DNA of 64,000 nt from Microvirga antarctica (GCF_017921815.1 NZ_JAGEMM010000001.1:1451740-1515739), one strand, 5' to 3'. Counted from the first letter of the stretch, positions 44,113-53,770 are shown. A program made the numbers and translations. Notes: generated from the letters alone by a model not told the origin.

Positions 44113-45036
44113 ATGTCAGCGCATGCCTCAACCATGACACTGAATTCCAGATATCCCGTGCCATGGCAGCGCAGGATCCTGCCCTATGTGTTGCTTGCCC
44201 CCGCAATTCTCGTCGTCCTCGTGGTTGTCTTTGTGCCGATGGTCGAGGCGGTGATTACGAGTCTCTATGACCTCATCCTGTGGAAACCCAACGCGAGCCG
44301 CTTCGTCGGCTTCGGGAACTACATCAAATTATTCGCCGACCCCGTTTTCTGGGTTGCGTTGGGCAACACCGCGCTGTGGATCGGCCTGACTGTTCCTCTC
44401 CAAATGGGTCTTGGACTTCTGACCGCACTGCTGCTCAATCGCGAGTTCCCTTGGCGCGGACTGGCGCGCGCGCTGGTGATCATTCCATGGGCGCTGTCGA
44501 GCGTCGTCATCGCCCTGATGTGGCGTTGGATCTATGACCCCAACACGGGCGTACTGAACGACATTCTCCTCAACCTCTCGATTATCCAGTCCGGCATTCC
44601 GTGGCTTGCCGACCCGAAGACTGCCCTCTACGCCGTCATTGCAACTCTCGTCTGGCAGGGCTTTCCGTTTTTTGCTGTGATGATCCTTGCCGGCCTGCAA
44701 GGCATCCCAAGGAGCCAATACGAAGCGGCCTCCATCGATGGCGCTAGCGCCTGGCGCCAGTTTCGTCATATCACGCTCCCGGGCATTGGCCCGGTGCTCG
44801 CGACCGCAGGACTTCTGCGCGTGATCTGGGTCGCCAATTCCATGGACGTGATCTTCGTCATGACCGGTGGCGGCCCTGGATACGCCACGTACACGCTTCC
44901 GCTTTATGCCTTCATCCGCGCCCGCCAGAACCTTGATTTCGGCTATGGCACGGCTATCGCTGTTACGTTTACGGTGCTCCTGGGGAGCATCGTGGCAATC
45001 TACATCTTGAGGACGATGCGCGAGGTCGAGCGATGA
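44113..45036 (+). CDS. Sugar ABC transporter permease (MalF/UgpA type)
   Basis: This 307-residue inner-membrane permease has six hydrophobic segments, the first at about 20-45 (PYVLLAPAILVVLVVVFVP). The cytoplasmic EAA loop is YEAASIDGASAWRQFRHITLPGIGP, which docks to the ATPase at 39820-40905. It pairs with the second permease four bases overlapping (ATGA). The short N-terminus without extra helices resembles UgpA rather than MalF. Confidence 0.93.
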   Translation: MSAHASTMTLNSRYPVPWQRRILPYVLLAPAILVVLVVVFVPMVEAVITSLYDLILWKPNASRFVGFGNYIKLFADPVFWVALGNTALWIGLTVPLQMGLGLLTALLLNREFPWRGLARALVIIPWALSSVVIALMWRWIYDPNTGVLNDILLNLSIIQSGIPWLADPKTALYAVIATLVWQGFPFFAVMILAGLQGIPRSQYEAASIDGASAWRQFRHITLPGIGPVLATAGLLRVIWVANSMDVIFVMTGGGPGYATYTLPLYAFIRARQNLDFGYGTAIAVTFTVLLGSIVAIYILRTMREVER

Positions 45037-45866
45037 ACAAGCCTTCGGTCCTCCGGCGGATCCTCACAACAGACCTGCCCGTCTTGCTCATCGTGCTGCT
45101 CGCGCTTGGCCCCTTTGCCTGGCTGGTGCTGACATCGCTGACGCCTTCGGCCCAGATCGCGCAGTCGGGCGTTTCCGTTTCGCCTTCGGGCTGGGGCGTT
45201 GACAATTACGTGCGGCTGTTGCGGCAGACATCCTTCGTGGCCAATATGGGGCATAGTCTCATCGTGGCACTGGGTACGGTCGTGCTCGGCCTGACGGTCT
45301 CGGTGACTGCGGCCTACGCATTCTCACGGTTCCGCTTTGCAGGCCGCCGGCTGATCATGCTGCAGTTTCTACTCGTCAACATGTTCCCGGTGGTGCTGCT
45401 CATCCTGCCTCTGTTCATCCTCATGCGGCGGTTGGGACTTCTCGACACACATCTCAGTCTCATCCTGGCAAACGCCACGGTCGCCATTCCCTTCGCCGTG
45501 TGGATGCTGACGAGCTATGTCGGGGCCATTCCCAAGAGTCTTGACGAGGCTGCCATGATTGACGGCTGCTCGCGGCTGATGGCATTGCGCCGGGTTGTCC
45601 TGCCGCTCGCGATGCCGGGCATCATCTCGACGGGCATCTACATCTTTATCACTGCCTGGAACGAGTATCTTTATGCGCTCACACTCGGCGGGCGCACCGT
45701 CCGCACGGTGACGGTGGCAATCCAGACCCTCATCGGCGAGTACCAGATTGAATGGGGATTGCTTGCGGCCGGTGGCGTTGTCGGCGCGCTCCCGGCGACG
45801 CTTCTCTTCCTGATCGTTCAGCGACGTCTCATCGGCGGCCTCACGCAAGGGGCCGTCAAAGGATGA
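45033..45866 (+). CDS. Sugar ABC transporter permease (MalG/UgpE type)
   Basis: This 277-residue second permease has six hydrophobic segments, and its EAA loop is [28 protein letters not shown]. The conserved [13 protein letters not shown] segment of MalG-type subunits lies near residue 205. It forms the heterodimeric channel with the protein ending at 45036 and overlaps that gene. It is followed after 49 bases by the epimerase gene, so uptake and the first metabolic step are linked in one operon. Confidence 0.93.
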   Translation: MNKPSVLRRILTTDLPVLLIVLLALGPFAWLVLTSLTPSAQIAQSGVSVSPSGWGVDNYVRLLRQTSFVANMGHSLIVALGTVVLGLTVSVTAAYAFSRFRFAGRRLIMLQFLLVNMFPVVLLILPLFILMRRLGLLDTHLSLILANATVAIPFAVWMLTSYVGAIPKSLDEAAMIDGCSRLMALRRVVLPLAMPGIISTGIYIFITAWNEYLYALTLGGRTVRTVTVAIQTLIGEYQIEWGLLAAGGVVGALPATLLFLIVQRRLIGGLTQGAVKG

Positions 45867-45915
45867 CCCAGCAACGCCCGCCCGACTTGCCTTCACTATC
45901 ATTTCAGGATCAGAC

Positions 45916-46797
45916 ATGAATCCCGTCGGACTCATTTCCATGCAGTATGCACGGCCCTTCACAGCCGAGCACTTCCCCCTCTTTGAGACAATGCGGAAGC
46001 TGGGCTTCGACTTTGTCGAACTCCTCGTTCCTGAAGCAGGCGAGCTCGATCTGCCGGTTGCGCGGCGGGCGCTGAGCGATGCGGGGCTCTCCGTTGTTCT
46101 CGCTGCCCGCGTCAATCTGGAGCGCAATCTTTCCTCCGCAGACCCCAGATGGCATCAGGCCGGCATCGACTATCTGCGCTATGCGATCGACACGGCCAAG
46201 GCGCTCGGTGCCTCCATCGTGGGCGGGCCGCTCACAGGAAATCCCCTCGTCTTTGCAGGTCGCGCTCCGCAGCCTGTTTCGGAAGCGGAGCGCCTCGACC
46301 GCAAGGAGCGCTGTGTGGTCGGTCTGCAAGCCGCTGGTCGCCACGCACAGCAGGCAGGGATCACGCTTGCGGTCGAGCCGCTGAACCGCTTTGAGAGCGA
46401 CGTTCTCTGCACGACGCAGCAAGCCGTCGAATTGCTGGACGCTGTCGGTCACCCGTCGGTTCAGCTGATGCTCGACACCTTTCACATGCACATGGAGGAG
46501 GCGTCGATCCCCGAGGCCATTCGCCTCGGCGGCAAGAGACTCGTTCACTTTCAGGCAAACGAAAACCACCGGGGCTTTCCGGGCACCGGCTCGACCGACT
46601 GGGTTGCCGTCGGCCGCGCGCTGCATGATATCGCCTATGACGGTCCCATCTCGCTCGAACCATTTCGACGCAACGACGATCGCTTCGGCGTGCCGTTCGC
46701 CCAATGGCGCCCTCCGCACGAGGACGAAAGCGAGCGACTTGCCGCTTCAGCCGCGTTCATCAAATCTCACCTTCTGCTGACGGAATTCAGACGATGA
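45916..46797 (+). CDS. Sugar isomerase/epimerase (AP-endonuclease-2-like TIM barrel)
   Basis: This 293-residue cytoplasmic TIM-barrel protein is of the xylose-isomerase-like family that includes D-tagatose/D-psicose 3-epimerases. The barrel's metal/acid residues are visible: FDFVELLVP (Glu), LAVEPLNRFESD (Glu), LMLDTFHMHMEE (Asp, His), VHFQANENHRGFPG (His) and ISLEPF (Glu), as in the Mn-dependent DTE group. It presumably interconverts a ketose or keto-sugar acid taken up by the adjacent transporter. The final base pair of codons overlaps the Gfo/Idh gene (ATGA). Confidence 0.87.
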   Translation: MNPVGLISMQYARPFTAEHFPLFETMRKLGFDFVELLVPEAGELDLPVARRALSDAGLSVVLAARVNLERNLSSADPRWHQAGIDYLRYAIDTAKALGASIVGGPLTGNPLVFAGRAPQPVSEAERLDRKERCVVGLQAAGRHAQQAGITLAVEPLNRFESDVLCTTQQAVELLDAVGHPSVQLMLDTFHMHMEEASIPEAIRLGGKRLVHFQANENHRGFPGTGSTDWVAVGRALHDIAYDGPISLEPFRRNDDRFGVPFAQWRPPHEDESERLAASAAFIKSHLLLTEFRR

Positions 46798-47789
46798 CAC
46801 TCAAGATGGGTTGGATCGGATGCGGGGTCCACGCGACGCAGATGCTGCTTCCGCAGCTGGTTCGGCAGGACGTCGAAATTGTGGCGTTGTGCGATATCGA
46901 CGGAAAGCGCCTGTCTGATGCGGGGCGCCAGTTCGGCGTGAAGAACCTCACCACCGACGCCGCGGCTTTGATCGCGACCGGGGGCCTTGATGCTATCGGC
47001 ATGGCGGTAGGGCCGGATCAGCATCTTGCATTTGGCAGGGCAGCCCTGGAACGCGGCCTCGGGGTCTTCATGGAGAAGCCGCCGTCAGGCTCCGCCGCAG
47101 GCGCGCGCGAACTTCGCGAGGCCTCAGAGCGCGCCAACAAGCCTCTCCTTGTGGGCTTCATGAAGCGCTACTCGATCGGCAACAAGATCGCTCACAATAT
47201 CCTCAAGTCCGGGAACTTCGGCCCGGTCTACGGCCTGACGGGGTATTACATGACGGCGCCTGGCTACTTCGCCGGCAATGTCGATTACACGGGTTTCTTC
47301 CTGCATCACTGCGTCCACTACATGGACCTGCCCTCGTTTCTCGTGTCGCCCATCCGCGGGATGTCTGCCCACAAAGTCGAGAAGTCACCTGGCCGCCTTC
47401 TCTTTCACGTTCATCTGGAATTCGAATGCGGGGCAATTGGTACTATCGCCATGGGGACCATGCAGTCCCGCGGAACGCCAGTGGAGCGGATCGAGGTGAT
47501 GGGAGACCACCAGCGCATCGAGATCGAGGACGTGATCGAGGTGACGTGGCATCGCAACCCTGCGTTCAAAGCCGACGACCCTCGTGCCTTGCTGACGGGA
47601 GACCAGGACACCCTGACGTGGAAGCCGAACTTCACGGCTGCAGCAAATGAAGATTTCAAAGGTTATCACGCGCTGATGACCGACGTGGTCCCGGCGCTTC
47701 AAGGTGCAGAGACGGCCGCACCCACCATTCACGACGGCGTGGTGGCCATGGAATGGCTGGAGACATTACGGAGCAAACTCGAGCTCTAG
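46794..47789 (+). CDS. Gfo/Idh/MocA family oxidoreductase
   Basis: This 331-residue NAD(P)-dependent sugar or inositol dehydrogenase has a Rossmann start MGWIGCGVHATQM with GxGxxA-like turn. The conserved EKPPSGSAAGARELREA block (Glu-Lys-Pro, about 93-110; catalytic Lys) and the GFMKRYSIGNK segment follow. The C-terminal beta-sheet substrate domain has FFLHHCVHYMDLP, where His residues of the family motif sit (about 165-180). ATG 46794 overlaps the epimerase stop. It ends the sugar operon and probably oxidises a secondary hydroxyl of the imported sugar. Confidence 0.92.
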   Translation: MTLKMGWIGCGVHATQMLLPQLVRQDVEIVALCDIDGKRLSDAGRQFGVKNLTTDAAALIATGGLDAIGMAVGPDQHLAFGRAALERGLGVFMEKPPSGSAAGARELREASERANKPLLVGFMKRYSIGNKIAHNILKSGNFGPVYGLTGYYMTAPGYFAGNVDYTGFFLHHCVHYMDLPSFLVSPIRGMSAHKVEKSPGRLLFHVHLEFECGAIGTIAMGTMQSRGTPVERIEVMGDHQRIEIEDVIEVTWHRNPAFKADDPRALLTGDQDTLTWKPNFTAAANEDFKGYHALMTDVVPALQGAETAAPTIHDGVVAMEWLETLRSKLEL

Positions 47790-47828
47790 TTTAGCCGACA
47801 GAAGCGTGCCGCAGTCGCTCGGCAAAAG

Positions 47829-47860
47829 GGCGTGAGTTCCGGCTCGACCGGATTCACGCC
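47829..47860. terminator. Hairpin between convergent operons
   Basis: GGCGTGA pairs with TCACGCC, and TCCGG with CCGGA, around a CTCGA loop with a small internal bulge. It lies between the stop codons at 47789 (plus) and 47865 (minus), so it may terminate both the sugar operon and the amino-acid operon. There is no long T-run. Confidence 0.5.
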
Positions 47861-47864
47861 GTCG

Positions 47865-49193
47865 TCAGAAGTACGTCTTGACCGCGTCGACGACGCGGTA
47901 GTCGTCGTCCACCACCATCAACAGTGACCACTTGTCGAACGTCGTGCACGGGTGGCCAATGCCAAAGCCAACCATGTCGCCAACCTGAAGCGGACTTTCG
48001 CCAGGCGTCCCCAAATGGCAGTGCTGGTCATTGAGCGCGAGCACCGCATGGCCTCGGGGCATTGGCTCCGGACACGTCATCGTTCCTCCCGGCCTGAACC
48101 ATCGCTCGGGAACGGGAAGGCCATTGTCAAAACCGACGTCCCGCTTTCCCATGGTGAGGATCGACCGTCCGCGCTCGGGTCTGGACTGCACATAAGCCCA
48201 GACCTCCAGGGCCGGTTCCAGACCACCACCAGATGGCAGGAGCAAGCACGTCTCGCTGACAATCCGCCGGAACGCGCTGGCATAACCGAGCGAGTCATGG
48301 GTGAGGTAACATCCAGACCGCAGGACGCGCAGGACCGGCCTGCGAAAAACCACATCCCGGAACTGCTCGCCGACCCTATCAAAGAACGATGAGCCGCCGG
48401 CGCTCAACACGACCGGTTCTCCGGGCAAGAACAAACCTTCCGCTTCGGCCGCGTCAGCAACGGCCGCCACTTCGTCGATGAGGTGGCCCGCCGATGCCGG
48501 ATCTGGCAGCAACCCCTCGAAGCACTCGAACCCGGACAAAACAAGGCCCGGCGATGCTGCAACCGCGCGCGCTATCGCCATGGCTTCATCACGCGTGCGC
48601 GCGCCGGCGCGGCCGCCGTCGAACCCAATCTCAACGAGAACGCGCAGCCGGTTGCCTCGCGGCGGCGGAAGGCGCAAGGCGGCCTCGGCCAGAAGCGCAA
48701 CGCCGGTCCGACTATCGGCCAGGCAATAGAGTTCGAACCCGTCGTCCTGCTGCAAGGCGCGAAAGCAGGCATCAAGCGCCTCTTGGCCCACGGGCTGGTT
48801 GGCAAGCAACACGCGGCGAACCCCGAACCGGCGGCACACCTCCAGCTGCTGCACGGTCGCGACCGTCATGGCCCAGGCTCCGTCCGCAATCTGCAGATCG
48901 AAGAGTTGAGGCGCCATGGTCGTCTTGCCATGTGGCGCGATCAGCAGGTTGTTCCTTTCTGTGAACTCGGCCATCCACGCGCTGTTCGCGGCAAGCACGT
49001 CTCGCTTGAGAATGGCGGCCGGAAGCGGGAGATCGCCGTTCAGCAGATTCCAGCGTTGCGCTGCGATGTCGGTGATCCGCACCGCGTCGAGTCCGAAGGG
49101 CAGACCCTTTGTTGCGGGATCGAGAACCGCCTCTCTGAGCGCCGCCAAGTCGAGCGGTGGCAGACGCCGCGCCGCCTTTTCCGATACACCCAT
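47865..49193 (-). CDS. D-serine-dehydratase / D-threonine-aldolase-like PLP protein
   Basis: This 442-residue fold-type III PLP enzyme (alanine-racemase-like barrel) has the Schiff-base lysine in LIAPHGKTTMAPQ (about residue 90). The C-terminal Dsd1/metal-dependent domain carries the His-Cys-His motif NDQHCHLG near residue 397 and the GHPCTTFDKW block. This is the layout of metal-dependent D-serine dehydratases and D-threonine aldolases. It therefore likely acts on a D-amino acid released by the peptide system. It is the last gene of the minus-strand run, 200 bases behind the RraA-like gene, so a separate promoter is possible. Confidence 0.87.
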   Translation of the reverse strand: MGVSEKAARRLPPLDLAALREAVLDPATKGLPFGLDAVRITDIAAQRWNLLNGDLPLPAAILKRDVLAANSAWMAEFTERNNLLIAPHGKTTMAPQLFDLQIADGAWAMTVATVQQLEVCRRFGVRRVLLANQPVGQEALDACFRALQQDDGFELYCLADSRTGVALLAEAALRLPPPRGNRLRVLVEIGFDGGRAGARTRDEAMAIARAVAASPGLVLSGFECFEGLLPDPASAGHLIDEVAAVADAAEAEGLFLPGEPVVLSAGGSSFFDRVGEQFRDVVFRRPVLRVLRSGCYLTHDSLGYASAFRRIVSETCLLLPSGGGLEPALEVWAYVQSRPERGRSILTMGKRDVGFDNGLPVPERWFRPGGTMTCPEPMPRGHAVLALNDQHCHLGTPGESPLQVGDMVGFGIGHPCTTFDKWSLLMVVDDDYRVVDAVKTYF

Positions 49194-49393
49194 GGGTCAA
49201 GTATCCCGCGACGCACCAGGACCTGCGCCATCATGAAGACTACCCTGTGCGTGATGGACAGGGTAGGGGTGCTGGCGGATCGGTCCACACCAAGGTCAAT
49301 GACGACGGGTCGTGGCGCACGACTTCCGGGCACCCTCGCCTGCCCGGCCCCGCGAGCCAGTCGCCATCGGCTTCGAATCCGAAGTTTTCGCCG

Positions 49394-50089
49394 TCAGCCC
49401 TTGGACGCCGCCTTCCGGGAGCGCTCGTCCGCGACGCCCTTGAGGATCTTGTCGGTGATCCCGATCATATCGCCCTGTTTGGCACCGGCGCGGATGCGAT
49501 CGAGATTCGGGCCCTGAACGGACTGGCGCTGCAAGGCCATCTCGGCGAGGTAGCGGGCATCGTCCGGCGGCAGGAAGATCACGCCGCTCTCGTCTGCCAG
49601 TACGGCGTATCCCGGCAGGACGGCCGCCCCGCCGACGCAGATCGGCACATTGATGGCGCCGCCCATGCCATAAGGGTGGCATGTGATCGGCGAATAACCC
49701 GAGATCCAGCCCGGGAGATCGTATTCCTGCCATTTGGACGATCCGGTCGATGGCCCGTCGATCACCACGCCAACGGCGCCACCGACTTTCGCCGCCAGGG
49801 TTGTGCCGCCACCCCAGCAGGAATTGTGGTTGTCACCCAACCGGTCGATACAGATGAAATCGCCCGGACGCATCATACTGAAAAGGTGGCTGATCATGCC
49901 GGAATCATGGCCCGGCACCGCGACCGTCACCGCGGTGCCGACGACCCGTCGTTCCGGCATCACGGGCTTGATGGAGCCATGCGCAAAGCCCCAATGCCGA
50001 TGATGGCCGATCGATTCCGTCCGGCACTGGGCGAGGAGATCAAGGACGTCCTGATCGATCTGTTTGGGCATCTCGTTGATTTCGTACAT
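49394..50089 (-). CDS. RraA-like (HMG/CHA aldolase-type) protein, atypical active site
   Basis: This 231-residue protein has the RraA/dimethylmenaquinone-methyltransferase-like fold, with GGGTTLAAKVGGAVGVVIDG (about 93-112) as the central family block. RraA-type aldolases use a DGxxRD motif for metal and pyruvate enolate binding. Here the sequence after Asp111-Gly112 is PSTGSSKW, so the Arg and Asp are replaced by Thr115 and Gly116. It is therefore probably not a standard 4-hydroxy-4-methyl-2-oxoglutarate aldolase. AAGGA lies seven bases before ATG 50089. It follows the SDR gene after 11 bases. Confidence 0.8.
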   Translation of the reverse strand: MYEINEMPKQIDQDVLDLLAQCRTESIGHHRHWGFAHGSIKPVMPERRVVGTAVTVAVPGHDSGMISHLFSMMRPGDFICIDRLGDNHNSCWGGGTTLAAKVGGAVGVVIDGPSTGSSKWQEYDLPGWISGYSPITCHPYGMGGAINVPICVGGAAVLPGYAVLADESGVIFLPPDDARYLAEMALQRQSVQGPNLDRIRAGAKQGDMIGITDKILKGVADERSRKAASKG

Positions 50090-50100
50090 CGTGAGATCCT

Positions 50101-50868
50101 TCAGTTCTGGACGCGGGTTGTCGAGGCTCCGTCCACCACGAGATTGGTGCCGGAGATGTAGGCGGCCGCGGGGCTGGCGAGGAACACGACCGCGTTGGCC
50201 ACCTCTTCGGGCTTGCCGAACCGCCCCATGGGATTGAGCTTCAGCATGCGCTCGTAGCGCTCTGGCTCATTCTGCCGCCGCCGGTCCCAGACGCCGCCTT
50301 CGAAATAGATCGAGCCGGGGGATACCGCGTTGACGCGGACATTCTTGGGAGCAAGGAAGGCGCTGAGATACTTCATGTGCGCGAGCATGGCGGCCTTCAC
50401 GGCCGGATACGGTGTCGGCGGTCCGTAAACCTGGACGGAACCGGTGGTATTGACGATCACCACAGAGCCAGCCTCAGACTTCTCGATGAAAGGCAGGGCG
50501 GCGTCAATTCCAACGACGGTTCCGCGCATGTCGACCTCGAAGCTGCGCTGCCAGGTTGCGTCGTCATTGACCGTACCGAGCGCGCTGACATTTGACACAT
50601 AGATGTCGATTCCGCCGAGAGCATCGGCCATCGCCGCCACCCAACGCCGCAGCGATTCTGGATCCGACACATCCACGGACTCGGCATGAACGACACAGCC
50701 CTTCGCGCGCAGCGCTTCGGCGGTGGCTTGAACGCGCACGGGGTCGCGCGCGCAGATCGCCAACTCCGCCCCTTCGGCAGCAAACAATTCCGCAATCGCG
50801 CGGCCGATTCCCTTTGTGGCGCCGGTCACCAGGACCTTCTTGCCCTTGAGGTCGAGTTCCATCGTCAT
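50101..50868 (-). CDS. Short-chain dehydrogenase/reductase (SDR)
   Basis: This 255-residue classical SDR has cofactor motif TGATKGIGRA near the N-terminus, NVSAL in place of the NAG strand, catalytic Tyr and Lys in YPAVKAAM with a preceding Ser in NTTGS, and PGSIYFEGG after the active site. It is a presumed NAD(P)-dependent alcohol or ketone oxidoreductase in the peptide/amino-acid locus. ATG 50868 overlaps the ATPase stop (ATGA) and has GGAG four bases upstream, so it belongs to the transporter operon. The substrate is not readable. Confidence 0.92.
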   Translation of the reverse strand: MTMELDLKGKKVLVTGATKGIGRAIAELFAAEGAELAICARDPVRVQATAEALRAKGCVVHAESVDVSDPESLRRWVAAMADALGGIDIYVSNVSALGTVNDDATWQRSFEVDMRGTVVGIDAALPFIEKSEAGSVVIVNTTGSVQVYGPPTPYPAVKAAMLAHMKYLSAFLAPKNVRVNAVSPGSIYFEGGVWDRRRQNEPERYERMLKLNPMGRFGKPEEVANAVVFLASPAAAYISGTNLVVDGASTTRVQN

Positions 50869-51863
50869 AAGTCTCCGCTATGGGCGTTATGGGCGGACAT
50901 GATGTCCGGATCGTAGAGGTGGCATTCAAGGCGGTGTCCGTCGCTCACGATCGAACGCGGCGCGACGCGCGAGCAGGGGGCGAAGGTCCGGTTGCAGCGC
51001 GGATGGAAATGACACCCGCTCGGCGGATCGATCGGATTCGGAAAGACGTTCGACAGGCCGAGATCTGGCAACCCGAGGGTCGGATCGGGCGTCAACGCGG
51101 ATTCGAGGAGCGCGATGGTATAGGGGTGCTTGGGCGCGCGGAAGAGATCCTCAACCGAGGCCTCCTCGACGATCCGTCCCAGATACATCACAGCGACGCG
51201 CGAGGCGATGTGTTCCACCACGGCGAGATTGTGCGTGATGAGGATGTAGGTTAGTCCGAGTTCCGTTCGCAGATCCTGCAGGAGGTTCAGGATCTGTGCC
51301 TGCACCGACACATCGAGGGCTGACGTGGGCTCATCGCAGACCAGCAGTTTCGGTGCGATGATGAGCGCACGGGCAATCGCAACCCGCTGGCGCTGTCCGC
51401 CCGAGAGCTGGTGCGGCAGGGCGTTCACAACGCGCCTGGGCAGGCCGACGAGATCGAGGATCCGCAGGAGCTTCTGCTCGCGCTCGACGTGATCGCCGAT
51501 GCCATGGACGATCAGCGGCTGCATGATCGTGGCGCCGACGCTGCGCCGGGGGTTCAGGGACGAATAAGGGTCCTGAAAAACAGGTTGGACCTGTCTGGCA
51601 AATTCCTTTCGACCTAATGAGCGCACCGCACGCCCATCGAGAAAGATTTCGCCGCTCGTGGGCGGGTGGATATTCAAGATAGCATTGGCCAGCGTCGTCT
51701 TTCCCGATCCGGACTCGCCCACGATCGCCAGCGTTTCGCCCGCATGCGCGACAAGATCGACCTCCTGGACCGCCCGAAGAGGTTTCCGGCCCGCCATGAA
51801 GCCACGTGACACGCTGAACGTCACATTGATCCGACGAACGTCGATCATCGGTTCGGCGCTCAT
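50865..51863 (-). CDS. Oligopeptide/dipeptide ABC transporter ATPase (OppF/DppF type)
   Basis: This 332-residue ATPase has Walker A GESGSGKTT, Q-loop FQDPYSSLNPR, signature LSGGQRQRVAIARA, Walker B LLVCDEPTSALDVS and the His switch ILITHN. The C-terminal oligopeptide-type extension contains the Cys residues of the 4Fe-4S-like motif: GCHFHPRCNRTFAPC. ATG 51863 overlaps the OppD-type stop (ATGA); the open frame continues upstream only as a shadow. It works with the other ATPase to power the permeases at 52871-54684. Confidence 0.93.
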   Translation of the reverse strand: MSAEPMIDVRRINVTFSVSRGFMAGRKPLRAVQEVDLVAHAGETLAIVGESGSGKTTLANAILNIHPPTSGEIFLDGRAVRSLGRKEFARQVQPVFQDPYSSLNPRRSVGATIMQPLIVHGIGDHVEREQKLLRILDLVGLPRRVVNALPHQLSGGQRQRVAIARALIIAPKLLVCDEPTSALDVSVQAQILNLLQDLRTELGLTYILITHNLAVVEHIASRVAVMYLGRIVEEASVEDLFRAPKHPYTIALLESALTPDPTLGLPDLGLSNVFPNPIDPPSGCHFHPRCNRTFAPCSRVAPRSIVSDGHRLECHLYDPDIMSAHNAHSGDL

Positions 51864-52870
51864 GACAGCGCGCCCCCCTGATGGGCGGCCTCCTCGAGAT
51901 AGGGCCGCCTGCAACGCCACGCCCGGCCGGCAGACGGCTCCGTCAGCGCCACGTGACCGAGCGCGCAATCCGGCACGGCGCGCGAGCAGCGTCCAAAGAA
52001 CGAACAGCCCTCAAGGTGGTCCGTCAGGCTTGGAACGGTTCCCGGAATCGCCGCGAGCTTTCCGCCCCGCTCCGTCTTGCCCGGCACCGGAATCGCCGCC
52101 AGAAGCCCTCGGGTGTAGGGATGGGCCGGTGCGTTGAAGACCTCGCGGGCGGTTCCGGTTTCGACAAATTCTCCCGCATACATGACCGCGACCTTATCGG
52201 CGGTGCGCGCCACGATTCCGAGATCGTGGGTGATCAGGAGGATGCTGAGATTGAACTCCGTCTGAAGGTCGCGCAGGAGCCGCAGAATCTGTGCCTGAAT
52301 CGTCACGTCGAGAGCCGTTGTCGGCTCGTCGGCGATGATCAGGTCGGGACCGCACATCAGGGCCATCGCGATCATGACACGCTGTCGCAGACCACCCGAG
52401 AGTTGGTGCGGATACTGGTTCAGTCGCTCCGACGCTGCAGTGATTCCGACCTTCTCGAGCAGGTAGACGGCCCGCGCCCGGGCATCGCCCCGGGCTGCCG
52501 CCGGGTTGTGCCGACGATAGGCTTCCTCAAGTTGGTTGCCGATCGTGTAGACAGGGTTGAGGGCCGTCATCGGCTCCTGAAAGATCATGGCGAGCTTGAG
52601 CCCGCGCAAATCCGACATGGCGCGGTCCGACAATCCGTCGATCCGCGCACCGTCAATGCTGATGCCATGGCTTTCCCGCCGTGCCGTGCGCGGCAGCAAC
52701 CCCATGACGGCAAGGGACGTCATCGACTTCCCGCAGCCTGATTCGCCCACGATGCTGAGCGTCTCGCCGCGGGCAATCTCGAACGAGATTCCACGGACCG
52801 CATGGACCTGTCTGTCGCGCGCCCCGATCCGCACATGAAGATCGTCGACCTTGAGCAATGGTGCCGTCAT
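51860..52870 (-). CDS. Oligopeptide/dipeptide ABC transporter ATPase (OppD/DppD type)
   Basis: This 336-residue ATPase has Walker [10 protein letters not shown], a [16 protein letters not shown]-loop that is the hallmark of OppD/DppD proteins, signature [14 protein letters not shown], Walker [14 protein letters not shown] and HDLGIVA. The C-terminal peptide-type region holds [18 protein letters not shown] 52870 directly follows the permease stop (TAG 52873-52871). It forms a heterodimer with the OppF-type protein. Confidence 0.93.
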   Translation of the reverse strand: MTAPLLKVDDLHVRIGARDRQVHAVRGISFEIARGETLSIVGESGCGKSMTSLAVMGLLPRTARRESHGISIDGARIDGLSDRAMSDLRGLKLAMIFQEPMTALNPVYTIGNQLEEAYRRHNPAAARGDARARAVYLLEKVGITAASERLNQYPHQLSGGLRQRVMIAMALMCGPDLIIADEPTTALDVTIQAQILRLLRDLQTEFNLSILLITHDLGIVARTADKVAVMYAGEFVETGTAREVFNAPAHPYTRGLLAAIPVPGKTERGGKLAAIPGTVPSLTDHLEGCSFFGRCSRAVPDCALGHVALTEPSAGRAWRCRRPYLEEAAHQGGALS

Positions 52871-53770
52871 CTAGCGCTCCCTGCTCTTCTGCAATCCATC
52901 GCCGACAAGGCTGGTCGACAGCACGAGCAGAAACAGTGCGGCGCCCGGAATGGCGATTGCCCACGGAGCGAAGAAGATGTCTTCCTTGGCTTCGGCCAGC
53001 ATAAGTCCCCAGGAGGGGGCGGGCGGCGGAATGCCGAGACCGAGGAATGACAGCGACGCTTCGAGGAGAATTACCTGTCCCATCTCGACAGTGAGAATGA
53101 CCGCGAGGGGTGCTGCGAGATTGGGAAGGATCTCGGTGAGGATAATTCTCAGATCGCTGGCGCCAAGGGCCTTGGCGGCCTTGATGAAATCGCGCTTTGC
53201 AATCTGCTGGGTGACGGTGCGCGTCACGACAGCAGCCCTGTCCCACAAAAGAAGACCGGCGATCAGGATGATCATCTGCAGCGAACCGCCGAATGCGGCC
53301 ACCGCAGCGAGCGCCACGAGGATGACCGGCACCGCCAGTCGGGTCTGAATGAGAAAATTGGCGGCGAGGTCCACCTTGCCACCGAAGTAGCCGGCCGAGA
53401 TGCCCACCACCGATCCGATGAAGCCTGAGATCGCAACGCTGACAAAACCGACAATGAGCGAGATCCGCGCCCCATACACCAGCCGCGCCCAGTAGTCGCG
53501 CCCCACATTGTCCGTGCCGAACGGATGCGCCATGGTGGCCTGCGGATCACCCAGGAACCACCCGTTCCAGACAGGCGGCAACCGTCGGCTCATGATGTCC
53601 TGATCGTAGGGATCGTACGGCGTCAGGTAAGGCGCAAAGATCGCCGCGAGCACGATAAGGCCGAGAATCAGCATGCCAAGGACAAGCCCGGGCCGCTCGA
53701 CGATGACTCGTGCAAGCCGCCCTCGGCGACGGGTTTCCCGCAACGGGATGGGTTCACTCGGCTGCATCAT
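52871..53770 (-). CDS. Peptide ABC transporter permease (DppC/OppC type)
   Basis: This 299-residue inner-membrane permease has a first helix at about 25-50 (GLVLGMLILGLIVLAAIFAPYLTPYDP), the usual DppC start with the YDP motif, then HPFGTDNVGRDYWARLVYGARISL, the classic DppC motif. The EAA-like loop is KAAKALGASDLRIILTEILPNLAAPL, and GLGIPPPAPSWGLML follows. It overlaps the DppB-type gene by four bases. The transport class is di/oligopeptide or nickel/peptide-like; substrate choice comes from the binding protein at 54722. Confidence 0.94.
   Translation of the reverse strand: MMQPSEPIPLRETRRRGRLARVIVERPGLVLGMLILGLIVLAAIFAPYLTPYDPYDQDIMSRRLPPVWNGWFLGDPQATMAHPFGTDNVGRDYWARLVYGARISLIVGFVSVAISGFIGSVVGISAGYFGGKVDLAANFLIQTRLAVPVILVALAAVAAFGGSLQMIILIAGLLLWDRAAVVTRTVTQQIAKRDFIKAAKALGASDLRIILTEILPNLAAPLAVILTVEMGQVILLEASLSFLGLGIPPPAPSWGLMLAEAKEDIFFAPWAIAIPGAALFLLVLSTSLVGDGLQKSRER

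Noticed and set aside
49194..49393. The inverted repeat CTTCGAATCCGAAG near 49372 as an operator.
   Set aside because: It lies at the very end of the RraA-like gene region and is imperfect; no promoter accompanies it, so it was not called.
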